DNA from: Brachionus koreanus | Taxonomy: Eukaryota > Rotifera > Eurotatoria > Ploima > Brachionidae | Direction of reading: 5' to 3' | Length of the DNA: 63,889 bases | Assembly (NCBI GenBank): GCA_016987375.1 | Contig: PJRA01000220.1 | Location: forward strand, 204,545-268,433 | Part shown: positions 1-13,800 of the stretch, piece by piece | Numbering within the stretch: the stretch's first letter is position 1 | How the letters are laid out: every line of letters starts with the position of its first letter | Position numbers and translations under genes: made by a program | The notes under the pieces: model-generated | Told to the model about the DNA's origin: nothing | What the model saw: only the letters and a program-made list of their open reading frames with translations | Database searches by the model: none

Positions 1-255
1 GGTAAAAGATTGTCTTGCAAGCTGTTAATGTAGACAAATTGATTAATTCGTCCTGTATAAATGTTGCATATACCAGTGCCTTTGTAAGAAATGCATCCCA
101 AGATACCGGCTGACCCTCCACCGTTTTTAACCTTGGTATACAGATCTTCGGATGAAACTTTTCAGTTTTACAACGTCGTTAGCTTCCAAGGTCTACCAGA
201 ACGGATTCGATCAGAGGCAGAACCAGTCTTTTCATAAGCTAACAATGAACACTCC
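1..255 (-). mobile_element. Tc1/mariner transposase relic
   Basis: Read on the minus strand, this stretch gives the end of a transposase helix-turn-helix region (TGSASDRIRSGRPWKLT) and, after a stop and an apparent internal deletion, a DDE-domain piece containing YTKVKNGGGSAGILGC and GTGICNIYTGRINQFVYI. The first motif recurs at about 48920 (ETGSVSDRK), so the two belong to related Tc1/mariner copies. It is truncated by the window edge and not functional. The family call rests on motif memory; the subfamily is not resolved. Confidence 0.65.
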
Positions 256-289
256 CTTCAAATATAAAAAAAAAATAACTATGTACCTA

Positions 290-715
290 AGTGAATTAGA
301 AAAGTGGCTTTGCAAATAAAAAATGGAGATATCAGTTGAAAAGTCTTGTTCAATGATTTTTCATAAAAATAATGAAGGGAATACAGATTTTGATCTAAGA
401 ATGAATGGAAATAAAATCGAAAGCCAAAAAGAAATAAAGTTTGTTGGCATTTAATTAAAATCTTGTCAAATATTTATTACTTTAGGAAAAATTTTTAAGT
501 CTCAGATTTGAAAATGTCAGCACAGGACTGAGTCATTTTGTTACAATGGCAGTTAAATTGGTGGAAGAATATAAAGTAGGCTTCGAATAAAGGCATGTCG
601 AATATCAAACTGTGTAATTGCTATTAAACTGTTTCTTTATTTTTCCCTGAACCATCAAATATTTTAAAATATGTATCCTGTAATTATAAAACAAATAAAT
701 AATAATAAATAATTA
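290..715 (+). mobile_element. LINE reverse-transcriptase C-terminal relic
   Basis: The plus strand reads KMEISVEKSCSMIF and then NGNKIESQKEIKFVGI, the usual layout just after the catalytic palm of non-LTR reverse transcriptases. After frameshifts comes VKLVEEYKVGFE-stop-RHVEY at 547-605, which matches [18 protein letters not shown] at about 41020. An AAT-rich tail lies at about 690-712, like the tail of the 58-kb copy. It is a degraded 3' fragment. Confidence 0.6.
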
Positions 716-1334
716 AATATTTTATTTAAAATTTGGGGTATCGATTTTAATCGGCCAAAAATATAAACACCTTATAATTAGAGCATCTATCAAAATTAAT
801 TAAAAGCAGAGAAAAATTATCTAATTGATTTGTGCAGACTTTAATTAAAATTCATCTTTTTTAAAGTTAAAATAAAATTTAGTTTTTTTTTTTTTTATTT
901 TATTAAATGAAAATATAAACCCTTCATTTAATTTTATTCTTTACAAATGGAAAAATAAAAAGTTACTTTATTATTTTTAAAATAGATTTATTTACATCTT
1001 AAAAATAAATTTTAATAGAAAATTTTCTCGACAAAAAATATTGGTAAAATATAACTTTGGGAAGCTATCTAAAATTTAATATTTTTTTGGATTCAATAAT
1101 AATAGAAAAAAAAAAAAAAGATAAAGATCTAATGCTATAAAAATTTTGAATAAAAATAAGATTATCAGCTTGAAAAAAAATTGAAAAAAACTAAACTTCC
1201 ATTAGAAGTAAATGGGAATGCAGTTATGGCTGAGAAACTTTTTTCCATTGTTTTCTAATGGAGCACCACCAGCACATAATCTACATCGGATGTTTTTCTT
1301 ATTTAAATAAAGTACTGAGCTTTGAGGTGAAGTG
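716..1334. other. AT-rich stretch downstream of the kinesin stop codon
   Basis: No supportable open frame. The kinesin last exon stops at 1335 on the minus strand, so its 3' untranslated region should lie here; I could not fix a polyadenylation site among the many A/T runs. The part near 1202-1334 keeps a more balanced base composition, in line with transcribed UTR. Confidence 0.4.
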
Positions 1335-1875
1335 CTAGCAAATTTTATCTTCATCGCTGTCGGATGATTTCCGGCTGATGTATTTATATTTGTTTTTGAG
1401 TGATTGGTGCGAGGGTGTTGGTGGAGGCATGCCTGCTCGGTGATGATAGGATGATTGATTGGACGGAGTTTTTGCTGAATAGTCGGTGATAGTGATCTTG
1501 GTTGTGTTCGATTTTGACACTTGATCAACTCGAGCTTTATGGTTTGACGACGTGGGATTTCGCTTGGGAGTGTAGTTGGATGACGGACTTGACAGGAATG
1601 AGGACGAGGAGAGCGGTGAATAGATTGAGATTGGAATTTCTTTTCGATTGGAATTTGAATTCGATGCTGACGAATTATTGGTATTGATTCGGAGCAAGTA
1701 CTCTTTTTGTTCTTCGCGGAATCTTGACACAGGTGACAGCTCTCTTGTCTTTGTTGGCTTACTTGAATTGATCGAGTCGCTTCGTGAGCTTCGACCCGAT
1801 TCGGTTCTTGACTTGGAATAGCTTGTCTGATAGACTTCTTTGGACGGTTTGTTTTCTCTGAAAGATCGCAGTCGA
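1335..1875 (-). CDS. KIF16B: Kinesin exon 26 (last coding exon)
   Basis: Exon 25 ends in two bases before a GTAAGT donor, and this exon starts after a TTTTAAG acceptor with one base that completes the codon. It encodes about 180 residues rich in Ser, Arg and Asn ([17 protein letters not shown], then a Ser/Pro stretch), ends in [13 protein letters not shown] and stops with TAG. No START or PX domain is recognisable. It is probably disordered and phosphorylatable (inference). The upstream part, about 1731-1875, continues the same frame without a Met, as expected of an internal exon. Confidence 0.75.
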
Positions 1876-4800
1876 CTTAAAAAAAAAATAAATTAAATTT
1901 TTTAGTTTTATTTTTGTAAAATCTTAAAATATTTTTCAATTCTATTTTACCAGTTTCGCTTATATGTTCAGAAACAAATTCGTAACTATCATCCGAAGGC
2001 TCACTATAATAATTTTTAAATTTAAATTTTTTTTTTCTTATAGTTATTTATTAGTTTTGAGCACATAAGCTAATTAGTCAGTTAATTGGGGTATTTTAAA
2101 ATTATAAAATTATTTTTTTTTCATTTTTTTTATTCATTTATGTATTTTTTTATAATAGTAAAATTTTTTTTAATATTTTCCAACAGTCTTTTTAGTTTAA
2201 TTTTGAAGTATTCATTTAAAAAACTACATTCAATTAAATTAAATTAAATTTGATTTAAATATACTGTTCAAAATGTGTTAATAATGAATTTTTTTCTAAA
2301 AAATTTAGCTATAAACATGTCACTAAATAATGAACATTGATTTTTGTAAAATGGTACATTCACTCTTTAAGACATATTATGGCCAGAATGAACATGTAAA
2401 GAAAAAGTGCATGAAGAAAATACTGGGAAGACATCCAAAAATTGATTTAATTTTTCATAAAGAATTTATTTTATTAAATTAAAGAAATTTTTTTTCATTT
2501 AATTCTTAAAATTAATAATATAATTCCAAATTTGTTAAATAAAAAATAATAATATAAATCAAAAAGCTACATTTTTTAAAATAGACCACCATGAATCACA
2601 AAGAGATGATAAAATTTTATTCTTAATATAAGAATTTGTGGTTCAAAAGTAATTAATCTATTGATAAATAATAATAAAATTATTTATTCAGACTAATTTT
2701 AATAGTAGTTCTCAAAATATAATTTAAAATCAGGTTCTTGTAGTCAATATATTTTTTTGGCTTAATCGCTTTTTATTTTTGGACTAAAAAAAACAAAAAA
2801 AAATATTTAAGATTAGAAGCTTTAGTTGGTAAAAATTCAAGTCAGTAGCTAGGCTACTAAGTAAATAATAAATGAAGAAAGATGCGATTATGAATGGATA
2901 CAGATATGAGGCATGAGTATGAGTTATGCTAAAAATGAAAAGTTATGCACTTTGGAAGATTCAATCAGAGGCATAATCATATAACTCATACCAATGGAAA
3001 GTGTGGGAAAGTAATACTAGAGGTTACTAGCTACCAGAGAGATATTTAGGAGTAATGGTATCATCTGATTTAAGTGAGCTGTCCAAGTAAAAAGTGTATG
3101 TACAAAGAAAATAAAATCTTAGGAATACTATAATTATATCAATTTATAATAATTGACTGAATAATAAATAAAGTGGTTCCATAATTTAGACATTCTTGTT
3201 AGAATGTCCCAGCAAGACCTCCTAACTAACTAATAATTAAATGACCATATTTCACTATTTATTCAAAATTTATAAAAAATAATGTTTTTTAATGCTTCTG
3301 AAAGGAAAGACTCGAAAACAGTTTTATGTTGCACTTTTGGGTTTTTTAGCAGAAATACGGCTTAATTATGTAGTAATAAAAGCAAAAATATCAATCAAAT
3401 TTGATCTTGAGTATTTGTAATTTTAACTTTCATTTAAAATGTTCTAGTAAAACTTGTGCTTCAAATAAGAAAACGGCACAACTGATGCCGCATAGATCTT
3501 AGTATACAAACTCTTTAGAGTCATTAGATTTTGTTACGTTAGGTATTAACAAAAGATTATCTATTAACATTATCTACACCAATTTTTCGAAAGTTTTTGA
3601 CAGAGTTTTACATAGATTGTTAATTTTTAAACTAAAAGCTTATGGTTTACTGGATTAATAATTGACTGGATAGTAGATTTTCTTTCTAATAGAAAGCAGA
3701 GAGTTGTTTTAGGTTTATCAATGTCTAAATGGTTGTAAGTTATTAGTGGCGTTCCTCAAGTGTCGGTTTAAGAACCAATTATTTTTTTGATATTTATTAA
3801 CGATCTTTCAAATGTTGTAAAAAATAAATGTGAAAGCTATGCTCATGATACAAAAATAGAATCAATTGTTAAAGATGTAAAAGACAGCATTTAACTTCAA
3901 AAAGAAAATGATCATATTCCATGTTGGTCGTTTATCTGATCTCTTGATTTAAGCATAGAAAAATGCCTTGTAATGAAAATTGGTTCAAAAAATAGAAATA
4001 TGGAACTAACTTGGAGTAGCGGTTTTTAAAAACAGTTATTAATTTGACGATAATTTAGGTAAAAAATTCTATTTTTAAAAGATCGTTAAAAGTTTTAAAT
4101 AAATGAGTATTGTCTAAGTGAGTATTATCAGTATTTATAGGTTGAATTAACTCAATTGATATTCCTGGATCAAAATCAGTAATATCCATGTATATTTTCT
4201 TTTCTAAATTAGACAGTTGTTTACAAAGAGAATTGTTTTTTTGCTCATATCATCTCAGTATCATAATATCTAGGTATTACATAGATTAAATTGTTTAAGG
4301 AAAAAAATTTTCAAAAATTATGATTTATTTAAAATTTTAGTTTTGTTATATTTACTAGTAAATTATTTTTTTCAGTGTAAAAATCTGCATTTTGTGTGTG
4401 ATGACCAGATTTTTTGTCTGTGAAAAAAAATTAAAATCTTTGGTTTGGACAAGAAATTTTCTTTTTATTAAAATTTTAATTGAAACAGAAGAGTTAATGG
4501 TAAGCGCTTATACTTATTTATTTTGTTTACATTGAGATACAGCATAATTTTTTTGTTTAAATTAATAATAATCAATTCATCTTAGATTTTATTTTAATCG
4601 TTCGTCTAGTTTAGTTTTTAAAATAAAAAGATAAAAAAATTCCTTTGATTCTTATTTAGTGTAAAAATCTGCTTTTTGTGTGTTATGACCAGATTTTTTG
4701 TCTGTTAGAAAAAAAAAAATTTTATTACCTAACCATAATTTTTTTTGGAAACTATCCTTATTAAGGAAAATAAATAATACAAAATTTTACTTTGTGCATA

Positions 4801-7800
4801 TTTTTTGCTTATTTTTACATATAAAAAAAAAAATTTTAATTTTGAGCTTATTTTAAATTTATCAATTTAAAGCATTATTAGAACTTTAAAAAGCTTTTAG
4901 AGAACGGTTAGGTTAATTTAATTTTATTTTTATTTTGTTTTAATTAAAAGCTTTGATTAAATAAAATAGCTTCAACGAAAAAAAAAGACAAATAATTTTA
5001 ACTTACTTTTGTTTTTGATTTTCTAGCCAAAGCAAACTGGCGTTTAGTGAATCCTGAGCGCGCTGAATCTCGGACACCGAATCGTTTCTCAACTGTTCGT
5101 ATTCTTTAAGTAAGAGCCTCGACTCGTCAATAATAGATGACGAGTTACTTGACGAACTAGTTGTGTGCTCGATTCGAGTCTCAGTTGTTTCTTGAATGTA
5201 AGTTTTTTGTTTTACTGGTATCAATAGTCTAGTCGAGTCAGCATTTTTGTATTTTCGACTCTTTTTTGGCTCATCGACTCTGGGCGTAGTAGCATACGAT
5301 TCGTCGAACACACTAGACGAGCTTTTGACCACATTTCGTCTTAGTTTAGCCAATTTTTCTCTTTTTTGCGATGGCAAATCGCTAATCAAACGCTTTGAAG
5401 TTCTCAATGTTTGATTAAACTCGTTGTCTTCATAGTCGTCACCATCGTCTAAATCGTCGTAAACAATCGATTCACTGTTTACCAAATCTTCATGAAACGA
5501 ATGCTTGAGCTCTCGTTCGCGCTCAAGCTTAAAAGCTTGTATGGCCGCCTGACGTCTCATATACAGCTCTTTCTTACGCGAGTCTCTAATCTTGGCTATT
5601 TTTTCCTTTTCAGCTTCTAAAAGACTCATTTTGGAGCTTAGCTCTTTACGCGAATCTTCCAATTGCTTTTTATAATTGTCCAAATACAATTGTGTCATTT
5701 CCTCAATGGTTTTTGTGGTTGACGTCAAACAATTGAGTGTATGCTGTGGCGATATCAGGTGTATGCGAGGCGACGTGGCCGAATTGTTCAAATTCGATCT
5801 AGATCTTGTGGCCGAATTGTTCTCTTCGACAAAGCTCAAACTTGGACTATTTGTTTTGGCTTCGTCATCGGAAGAGGCCGACGAATCAAGATTCATCGAT
5901 CTGAGAACAGCATTTGTTTCGCCGATCATGTAATTTAGCTTGGCCTCGGTCAGCTCGACCCATGTTTTAGATCTGTCCAAATTGAGAGACAACAAATCGA
6001 TGAAAGTAGACGAATTGGATATTGATCGCGATCGGGCCTCTTTGTTCTCGTCTCGACTATCGGTTTGTATATCGACAGACTTCAAGTGTGTTGTTTTTAC
6101 TTGTTGACCATGTGCCAATGATGATGGCAAATTAAAGCATTGATCTGTTGCCCTTACCAATTGATCGGCCGACTTGGCATACTCGTCCAAATTTTGTATT
6201 TTAATTTTTTGTCGAATATTAAGCTTTAGATTAGAATCGGTCGATTTATCGTGTTCGTTGTCATTTACGATCAAAATTTTCCTTAAATTTTTGTCACCAT
6301 CTCGTACATTTTGTCTAGCCGGCAAACTTTCAATTATTTTAACTCTATCTGCTTGATCTGTTTGAGTGGCTATTGTTGTTTGTTTCAACGAGTTTTCTTT
6401 TTCTTTTAATTTTTGTCTCAATTTTTGCTCCTCGCTCGATATCAAATACTGGCTGAATATTTCCGAATCATCGGTTTCTGTGTAGGCATTTTTTCTAGCG
6501 GGAGCAAGCTTTTTTATGGGCGACAAAGGCGGCGTGCTTTGTGTCTGACAATCGACCATGTTGAGAGCAAGCTCGGCCGGACACACCTGATATCCCTTGT
6601 CCTGGTACTTGCTTTCAACTTGTGCACCACTACTACTGCCCGACTTAACTTCAATTTGTTTCTCAATGTCGGACAACACTTGTTTCAATTGATCGCTCGT
6701 GTTCGAATAGTCGTCTCTTAGACTCAAATGCAGCTTGGACAAGTCAAGTTCACTTTCGCATTTTTTTTTCGTTGTCAAAGGATTGTTGTTCAACTCGTTG
6801 TCTTGCACTTTGCTGTACAAATCATTCGTGATTACATATTCGAAATATTCGACATGAACTTCTTCTTCTTCTTCTTCAAAGCTAACGTTGGCTGCTCTAT
6901 CGTCCGATTGATACTCGCTAGAGCTTGTTTCGAGATCAGATTTGTGCGAATTTTCGCTCAGAGCAAGCTCGTTGCCGTCCGATTCGTACTTTACTTGAAA
7001 TTTAATGGACGAGTTTGGCTCGATTTCGTCATATTTGTGGGTTAAATCGTCGAAATTTTCGGCTTTAAGCGAACCGCCCTCTGAACTAGTGTCGTCCGCA
7101 TTGCCTGTATACTGGGTTTCGATTTCAAGCAACGAGTCCTTTTGCATGTCTTTACACTTGGGACTCAATTTTACGTCTGTTTTAAAACTGCTCTCGCACT
7201 CGGACGTCTCTGAATATCTCGTTTCGAGCATTGAGTCTTTTTGTACTTCGTCACACTTTTCACTAGTAGTCTCAATGCTTGAACAAGACTTTGACTTGTC
7301 ACAATATTTATTCTCCACACTCAGTTTATAGCTGTTTGACGAACTTTGGCTGTGATCTATCCTAACGTTTAGATTACTGTTTTGTTGTTGCTCTTCGTAA
7401 AATTCGGTTAGGGTTTCATTCAAGCTTTTTTCTTTGTTTATTGAATCGTCATTTGCTGTCGCTGTATTATCTTCGCTAGTTATTGATTCGTTGTTAGTGT
7501 GTCTTATTTCAATGCTAAATTGACAATCACTTCCTATTTCCTCATAGCATTCACTTAGAGCTTCTTTAGATGTCAATTGAAAGCTTTTTTCTCCTCCTTT
7601 GCCAACATCTAGCACACAACCGTTACCAATTAGACTTTCTTGCTCTACAAAATTTTTTCTCTCTTCAATTAGTTCTGTAACTGTTTGCGAATTGTTTGCA
7701 ATATTTTCCTCAATAATTTGTCTTTGATTGAAAGCAGTATGCTTAACTTGCAGTTCTAAGACAGAATATTTGTCTTCATCTGTCAGTGCCTCGTTCAAAC

Positions 7801-10800
7801 ATTGATCACTTTGCTGTTCGACCATAGTTTCACTATCCTCATGACTTGACACTGAATTAGCCAGTGTTTTTTCATGGCATTCAGTTAGGCTTTGGACACC
7901 TTCAACGCCATTGTAACCATTAACCAACTGATTGTTTCCTGTATAAAATCCTGTGTTATTCTCTTGCCCTAAAGACTGGTCAAACGTTTGACTATTGTCT
8001 ACACTTGTTTCTTTATAATCAGTATGCTTAACTTGCAGTTCTAAGACAGAATATTTGTCTTCATCTGTCAGTGCCTCGTTCAAACATTGATCACTTTGCT
8101 GTTCGACCATAGTTTCATTATCCTCATGACTTGACACTGAATCGGTGACTGTTTCTTCATGGCATTCAGTTAGACTTTGGTTGATTACCGATTGATTGCT
8201 TCCTGTATAAAATCCTGTGTTATTCTCTTGCTCTAAACACTGGTCAAACGTTTGACTATTGTCTACACATGTTTCTTTATAATCAGTATGCTTAACTTGC
8301 AGTTCTAAGACAGAATATTTGTCTTCATCTGTCATTGGCCCATCATTGCTATTCAAACACTGTTCGCTATGTATTTCATCAAGCATAGTTTCTCTACAAG
8401 TGTAATCAACATTGTCAGCTATAATTTGATTTGTCTGGTAGGTCTTTGAACTTTGTTGGTCAAGAGCCGCCGCAACAGATGAACCTAGCAGCAGTGATTT
8501 TATATTGCACTCTTGAGATCTAAGCTTTTCAACCTCGGGCTTATATTTGTATTCGAATGAAATCTTAAAATTTTCAACACTATCAAACAAGTGTTTGAGA
8601 TCTTGGCTCTTCTTGAAAACGATTTCTTCGTCTTTGGCGCGTTCGTCCTCTTCGGCAATAGGGTCCAATTGTCGCACCGAATGCAACGACAAGGCAGGCT
8701 TGATTGTCGAGCCGGCCATCAGCCAGTCGTCTTCCTGCATCCAATTCTCGTCCAGATCGACGGGAAAATCGTCGCCAAATATAAACTCCGGCTCTTCGTC
8801 CTCATCCACACTCTTTGACTCACTATTCATGCTAGTCAAACTGGCCAGTGTTTCGTTAACTAAATTATGTGCCGATTCGACACTGTTCAACGAGTGAACA
8901 CTAGTCGAGAGCATAGCCGTGTCTGGCTCGTCGTTGACACTCAATGACAAATTTTGCTTCATGTTGTCATAGTCGGACGAGGATTTTTTATCCGATTCGT
9001 CGCTATCACTAAACGACGACGACGACGACGACGAGTCACTGTCCGATCCACTCTTAACCCTATAGTCTATTTTACACTCGATTATAACATCGTCTTCGAG
9101 CGAATCGTTTAAACTAATATTTTTCTTTAAATATTCATCACGATTATTATTATTATTGTTCTCGTCCGAATCGTCCGAATCGCTTGGCATTGGCCGACGT
9201 GCTTCACCATACTCGTCAGAACTGTTTATCAAATTAACGTTTTCATCATCATCGCTGTTTGCTTCCACGCTAATTGGTTTGTTTTGAGTGTCGTTTTTAA
9301 GTGTCACATTGACAATTGTAGATGCGCACGACTCGCTGCCTGTTAACGGTGTCGAATCGTCGTTTATTGAACAACTTTGCTGGTTAGACGAGCCGTTTAG
9401 TCTAGCCTCGTTCTGAGAGTCGTCAAAGTTGATCCGAGTCGAAGACTTTAGTCCGTCCGAGTCAAAATTGTCATGCGATTCGATTTGTTCGATCAGTTCA
9501 CCGATCAATTCTTCTATTTGACTCTCGTTCGATTCAACAAACGATCGTTCTAGTTCGTTTGACTCGAGCGACTCGTCCGAGCTCTCGTGGTCTTTGATGC
9601 CAAGGCCGAATTTGGAAAAGTCCATTGCGTCTTCGCTATTGTTCAATTTGCTCTCTTCGAGCAGCTTAAAGTCAAAAGACAAACTTTTGGGCATACTTTG
9701 ATTAATTATTTGACTAATTTTGTCTCGACTGGGCGAAGCCATGGCTATTTCTTCGTTTGACTTTGACTTCATTAGAACTGGTGTCAAATTGTCGAATAGG
9801 CCTTGTATGTGCCGCTTTAAATAGTCGGCGTAGTCCGAGTCGGCCATGTCCGATATGGCTCCGTGTATCATTGAATTAATCATTTGTACATAATTTGATT
9901 GTGTTATGCTTTCGTACGATTTGGGTGTGATTAGATCGTTTTGAGATCGGGCTCGTTTGCTGGACGATTTTAGACCGTCCGGGTACCAATAGAACTCGGG
10001 ACACGAGCCCGTCTGTAGACTGTGCGACGATATGGCCAGAAAAAATTCGTCTTCGTTGTCTGTTTTGAGCTCTTGTTCGAGCAGAATTCGCAGGTTTTGC
10101 GAGTCAATCGAATCGCTTTGTATACGAGACGAGGTAAGCGGTTGTTCGTCCATTTTGGCTCGTTTTTTAGCCGGACTGCTGCTTAGAAATGAGCAAAGTT
10201 TGGAGCGCTTATTCAATTTGCTCAAATGTTTGTTTGTTGTTGATTCTGTGCTTCTATCGAATATCTGTTCGGCTTTAAATGAATCTTTTTCTATTGATTT
10301 GTCGATATTTTGATCCAGGTTGCCATGGCAACCAATATTCTCTATTGATTTTTCATTCTCGTTGTTGTTAGTCTCGTGCACTATAATCTCAGGTACGCTT
10401 ATCGACTGGACTAGTTTATTAAGTGCCTGGGGCGGACTAGTCTCGGTTTCGGCAACGTTGAACGAAGAGGAACGCGATGATGATCGCGACGACAAGGTCA
10501 GCTCGTTTAGAACCGACTTTTCCTGGTTGTCGGCGCACACTTTGTACACTAGTTTGTCCGAGTCGAGAAATTTTTGCTCGGAGCTGGTCGATCGGCGCCG
10601 CTTGGGCGACGACGACTGCGGTGCCAGAGTGGCCGACTTGTCCAAATTGGCCATAAATGTGTCCTTGACACGCTCATAGAACTTTATTTGATCCTCAAGC
10701 TGCTCGAATGGCGAGTGCCGCTCGGACTTGGCACTCTCTGCTGCCATTTCAATATTGCCCCTGTGCGTGTTTGTGTTTGTGCAAAAGTCAGAATTCGAAC

Positions 10801-13800
10801 AGTCAAAATCCTGGTCTATATCTGTGTCATTGTCGTTTAGAAACGCCTCAGAATAGCTTCGATTAGGCGACCACTTTTTCAGCAAGTTTCTCTCGTCTTC
10901 AATCGAATCGTTTAGGCTTACCGGTCGCTTTGGCTTCACGTCTTTGTAACCCTGCTGTACACTGTTCAATCGGCTCTGATTTTTACAACCTTAAATAAAT
11001 ACATAATTAATATTTTCAATTTAAATTCAACTAGACCCTTTTCCTAATTTTGATAGTCAATAAAATATAATTATCTGACACCTGTTTTTAAATACACCTC
11101 TCTCTCTTTCTTTATTGACTTAACTTTAAGGTAAATATTTTCTATTCGTTTAATTATATTCAAATCTCAATTTGAGCTTGTAAATTAGGCAACAACAACA
11201 AAAATTAATTATTTATTTAAATTTTATTTAATAATATAACTAAATTAATTGCATTAAACTTTTTTGAGAAATATGCGAATTGGTATACTTGCGTAATAAT
11301 GTAGCATTTAGAATTTTGAATTTTAGACTCAGGTTTTTCTAATTTAGAATGGAGAATGGAGTGTATGCTTGGTGGTCGTTTAATTCAGCTCCTAGTTTGA
11401 TTTGGAAATATGAATTGTAGCCCAAGAACTGACAAAGTTTCCATGACAATTACAAAAATTTTAACAAACCTTTCAAGTTGAGCTCACATCGGTGCTTTTG
11501 GTGCTTAATGGCGAATGCTAGATATACCTTATGTAGAATGTATGCGATAGAAAGCATTTTAATGTGCAATTGGAGTTCTTAGGCTTTGAACGGGCCGAGT
11601 GAACAATTTATCCGAATCATGTCTCAGTTTAGACTTGTTTTAAAGTTAAATTAATTGCCCTGCTTTCATGACTTTAGGATATTGACGGCATTAGAATTAG
11701 AATAAATATCACAAATAACAAAAGCCTTAAATTTCACTTAGAAATGCTTTTTGAAAAAATTTTAATTAAAGAAAATTGAGCTTTGATTTTTATTCAAACT
11801 TGTATTGTTTGCTAAACAGCCATAAACGTGGCCAATGCAGGTCAATGACTTAAATTCAAAATTCCAAGTCAATAAAGAGCTAATTTTTACATAGTTTTTT
11901 TTTTATTGTTGCTTAAGTTAATTAATGCCTATAAATGAACTAGCGAGACTGACTTTTGGCACAGTTTAGTCTTTATCGCATACGGATTTATTTCTAAATT
12001 TTTTAATAGAATATAAATCAATAAGCCATAAAAAATTTCTATTTGCACTGACATTTTTTGCTTTTATTTGACGGTAATCAGCTAATTCCAAAGATTGTAA
12101 AATAAAACTTCGATTTACCTTTATTGAATTTTTTATTTTATTTTCTCTTTTTGAACTTATTAAATTTAATCAATCGGACTAACGATTTTATAAAAAATTA
12201 CAGCTAAAATTAAAAAATAAAATTTTTTTTTTTTTTTTCAAATTTTTCGTAAAGTCAAATTTAAATTCTTTGTTTTTTTAGACTAAATTAAATTGAAAAA
12301 ATATTTGTTATTTAAAAGTTTTGTTTTTTCCATTTATTTATTTCAGAAAACACCTATTGTTTGATGAAACAAAAAAATAAAAGAGAATTAAGTTTAATCA
12401 AGTTAAAATGAAGAGATAAATAAATTAAAAAAAAAAAAAAATTCCGATGACTTTGCTCTGATTTATTTCTATAAATGAATCAAGTGTTTGAAATTAAGAA
12501 AAATAAAATTTTTGAATTTAACGAAACACGCTTTTTAAGACTAAAATTTTTCAATTAAATATTTAGACCAAACTTGAGCTTTTATTCAGATTAAATATTT
12601 GAAAAAAGATTTTTCGATTGATAAGAGCTCAAGATGCTGTCGAAAAGAAAAACCTTTTGCACATTAAATATTTCAAATAGGCAAATAACACCATTTGATT
12701 TAAAAAAAAAAAAGAGTTTAGAAAAATACAATTAAATGACTAAAAGGCTTTTTTCATCTAAACAATTTATGTATTCAAAACTTAGAATAAACTTTTGTAA
12801 GCTATTTTATTTAAGAATTAAACAAATTTATTATGTAACAATTCAACATTTATTACTATGATTGATAATAAAAGAAGCAAAGAAAGAAAAAAATAAAATA
12901 TAAAACTCATTTTGCCTAATTGTTGGTTTAATTGCTGATTTATGCCAACAAGTCAAATTAAATAAAATTTTTTGGTTTCAAACTACTTGCTAATTAACTT
13001 ACAAATAGACAAATATTTTTGTTTGGTGGTCACGAAGTAAATTTTTGTAAGTAAAGCTAAATTATTTTAACAATAGGCATAGACTTATCAAATATTTTGA
13101 TTTTTTTGACCTCGATTTTGCTACAAAATTAGATTTCTAATTATTTAAAAATATAAAAATTTAGATAATTTTGCTCAAAAAATAAGCCTTTTATCACGTA
13201 TTTGAAAATTAGCGCCACAATTACTTACACTAGTCTTGCGTGCTAATTACGAAATTAAACAACGCCTAAAATATTGAGTATTTCTCCATTTAGGTTCTAT
13301 ATTCAACAATCATATAGATATATGTATATATATATATTTTATTTAGGAAATTTTAAAAAAATCGATTAGGATCTAATTGACAAAAACAATTCAGGTTTTT
13401 AGAAGCAAATAAATAAAATTAGTCGAAATAAAAACACTTTTTTAGCAAATTTTGTCTAAAAAATAAAATTTATAAATTATTTTAGCTTAAATAAACTAAA
13501 ATTGTCTTATAATTTGTGCTAATCCTGTTTGATTATGCTGATGATTCGAACAAAAAACATTCTAAGATCTAAGATTTTTGAAAATTTGTTTTTACCTTTT
13601 TATTTAAAGCGAATGTGATTTCAGATACTAGCAGTGATTAATTCTAAAATCTATCTATGCATATATAATTTAAGATTTTGAGAAGAACTTTTCAGATATA
13701 AAAAAATAGCATAAAAAAATTTTAACATTCAATTTTTAAACCTGTTAGAATGAAAAAATTTAATTTTTTTTTTGTTCATAAATTCAGATCAAATTTGAGA

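Noticed and set aside
9010..9036. GAC trinucleotide run as a stand-alone microsatellite
   Set aside because: It is the reverse strand of a Ser run in kinesin exon 25, kept in frame.
5676..10840. Many plus-strand open frames of 60-119 codons opposite kinesin exon 25
   Set aside because: They are antisense shadows of the biased codons in the giant minus-strand exon; none has a conserved motif.
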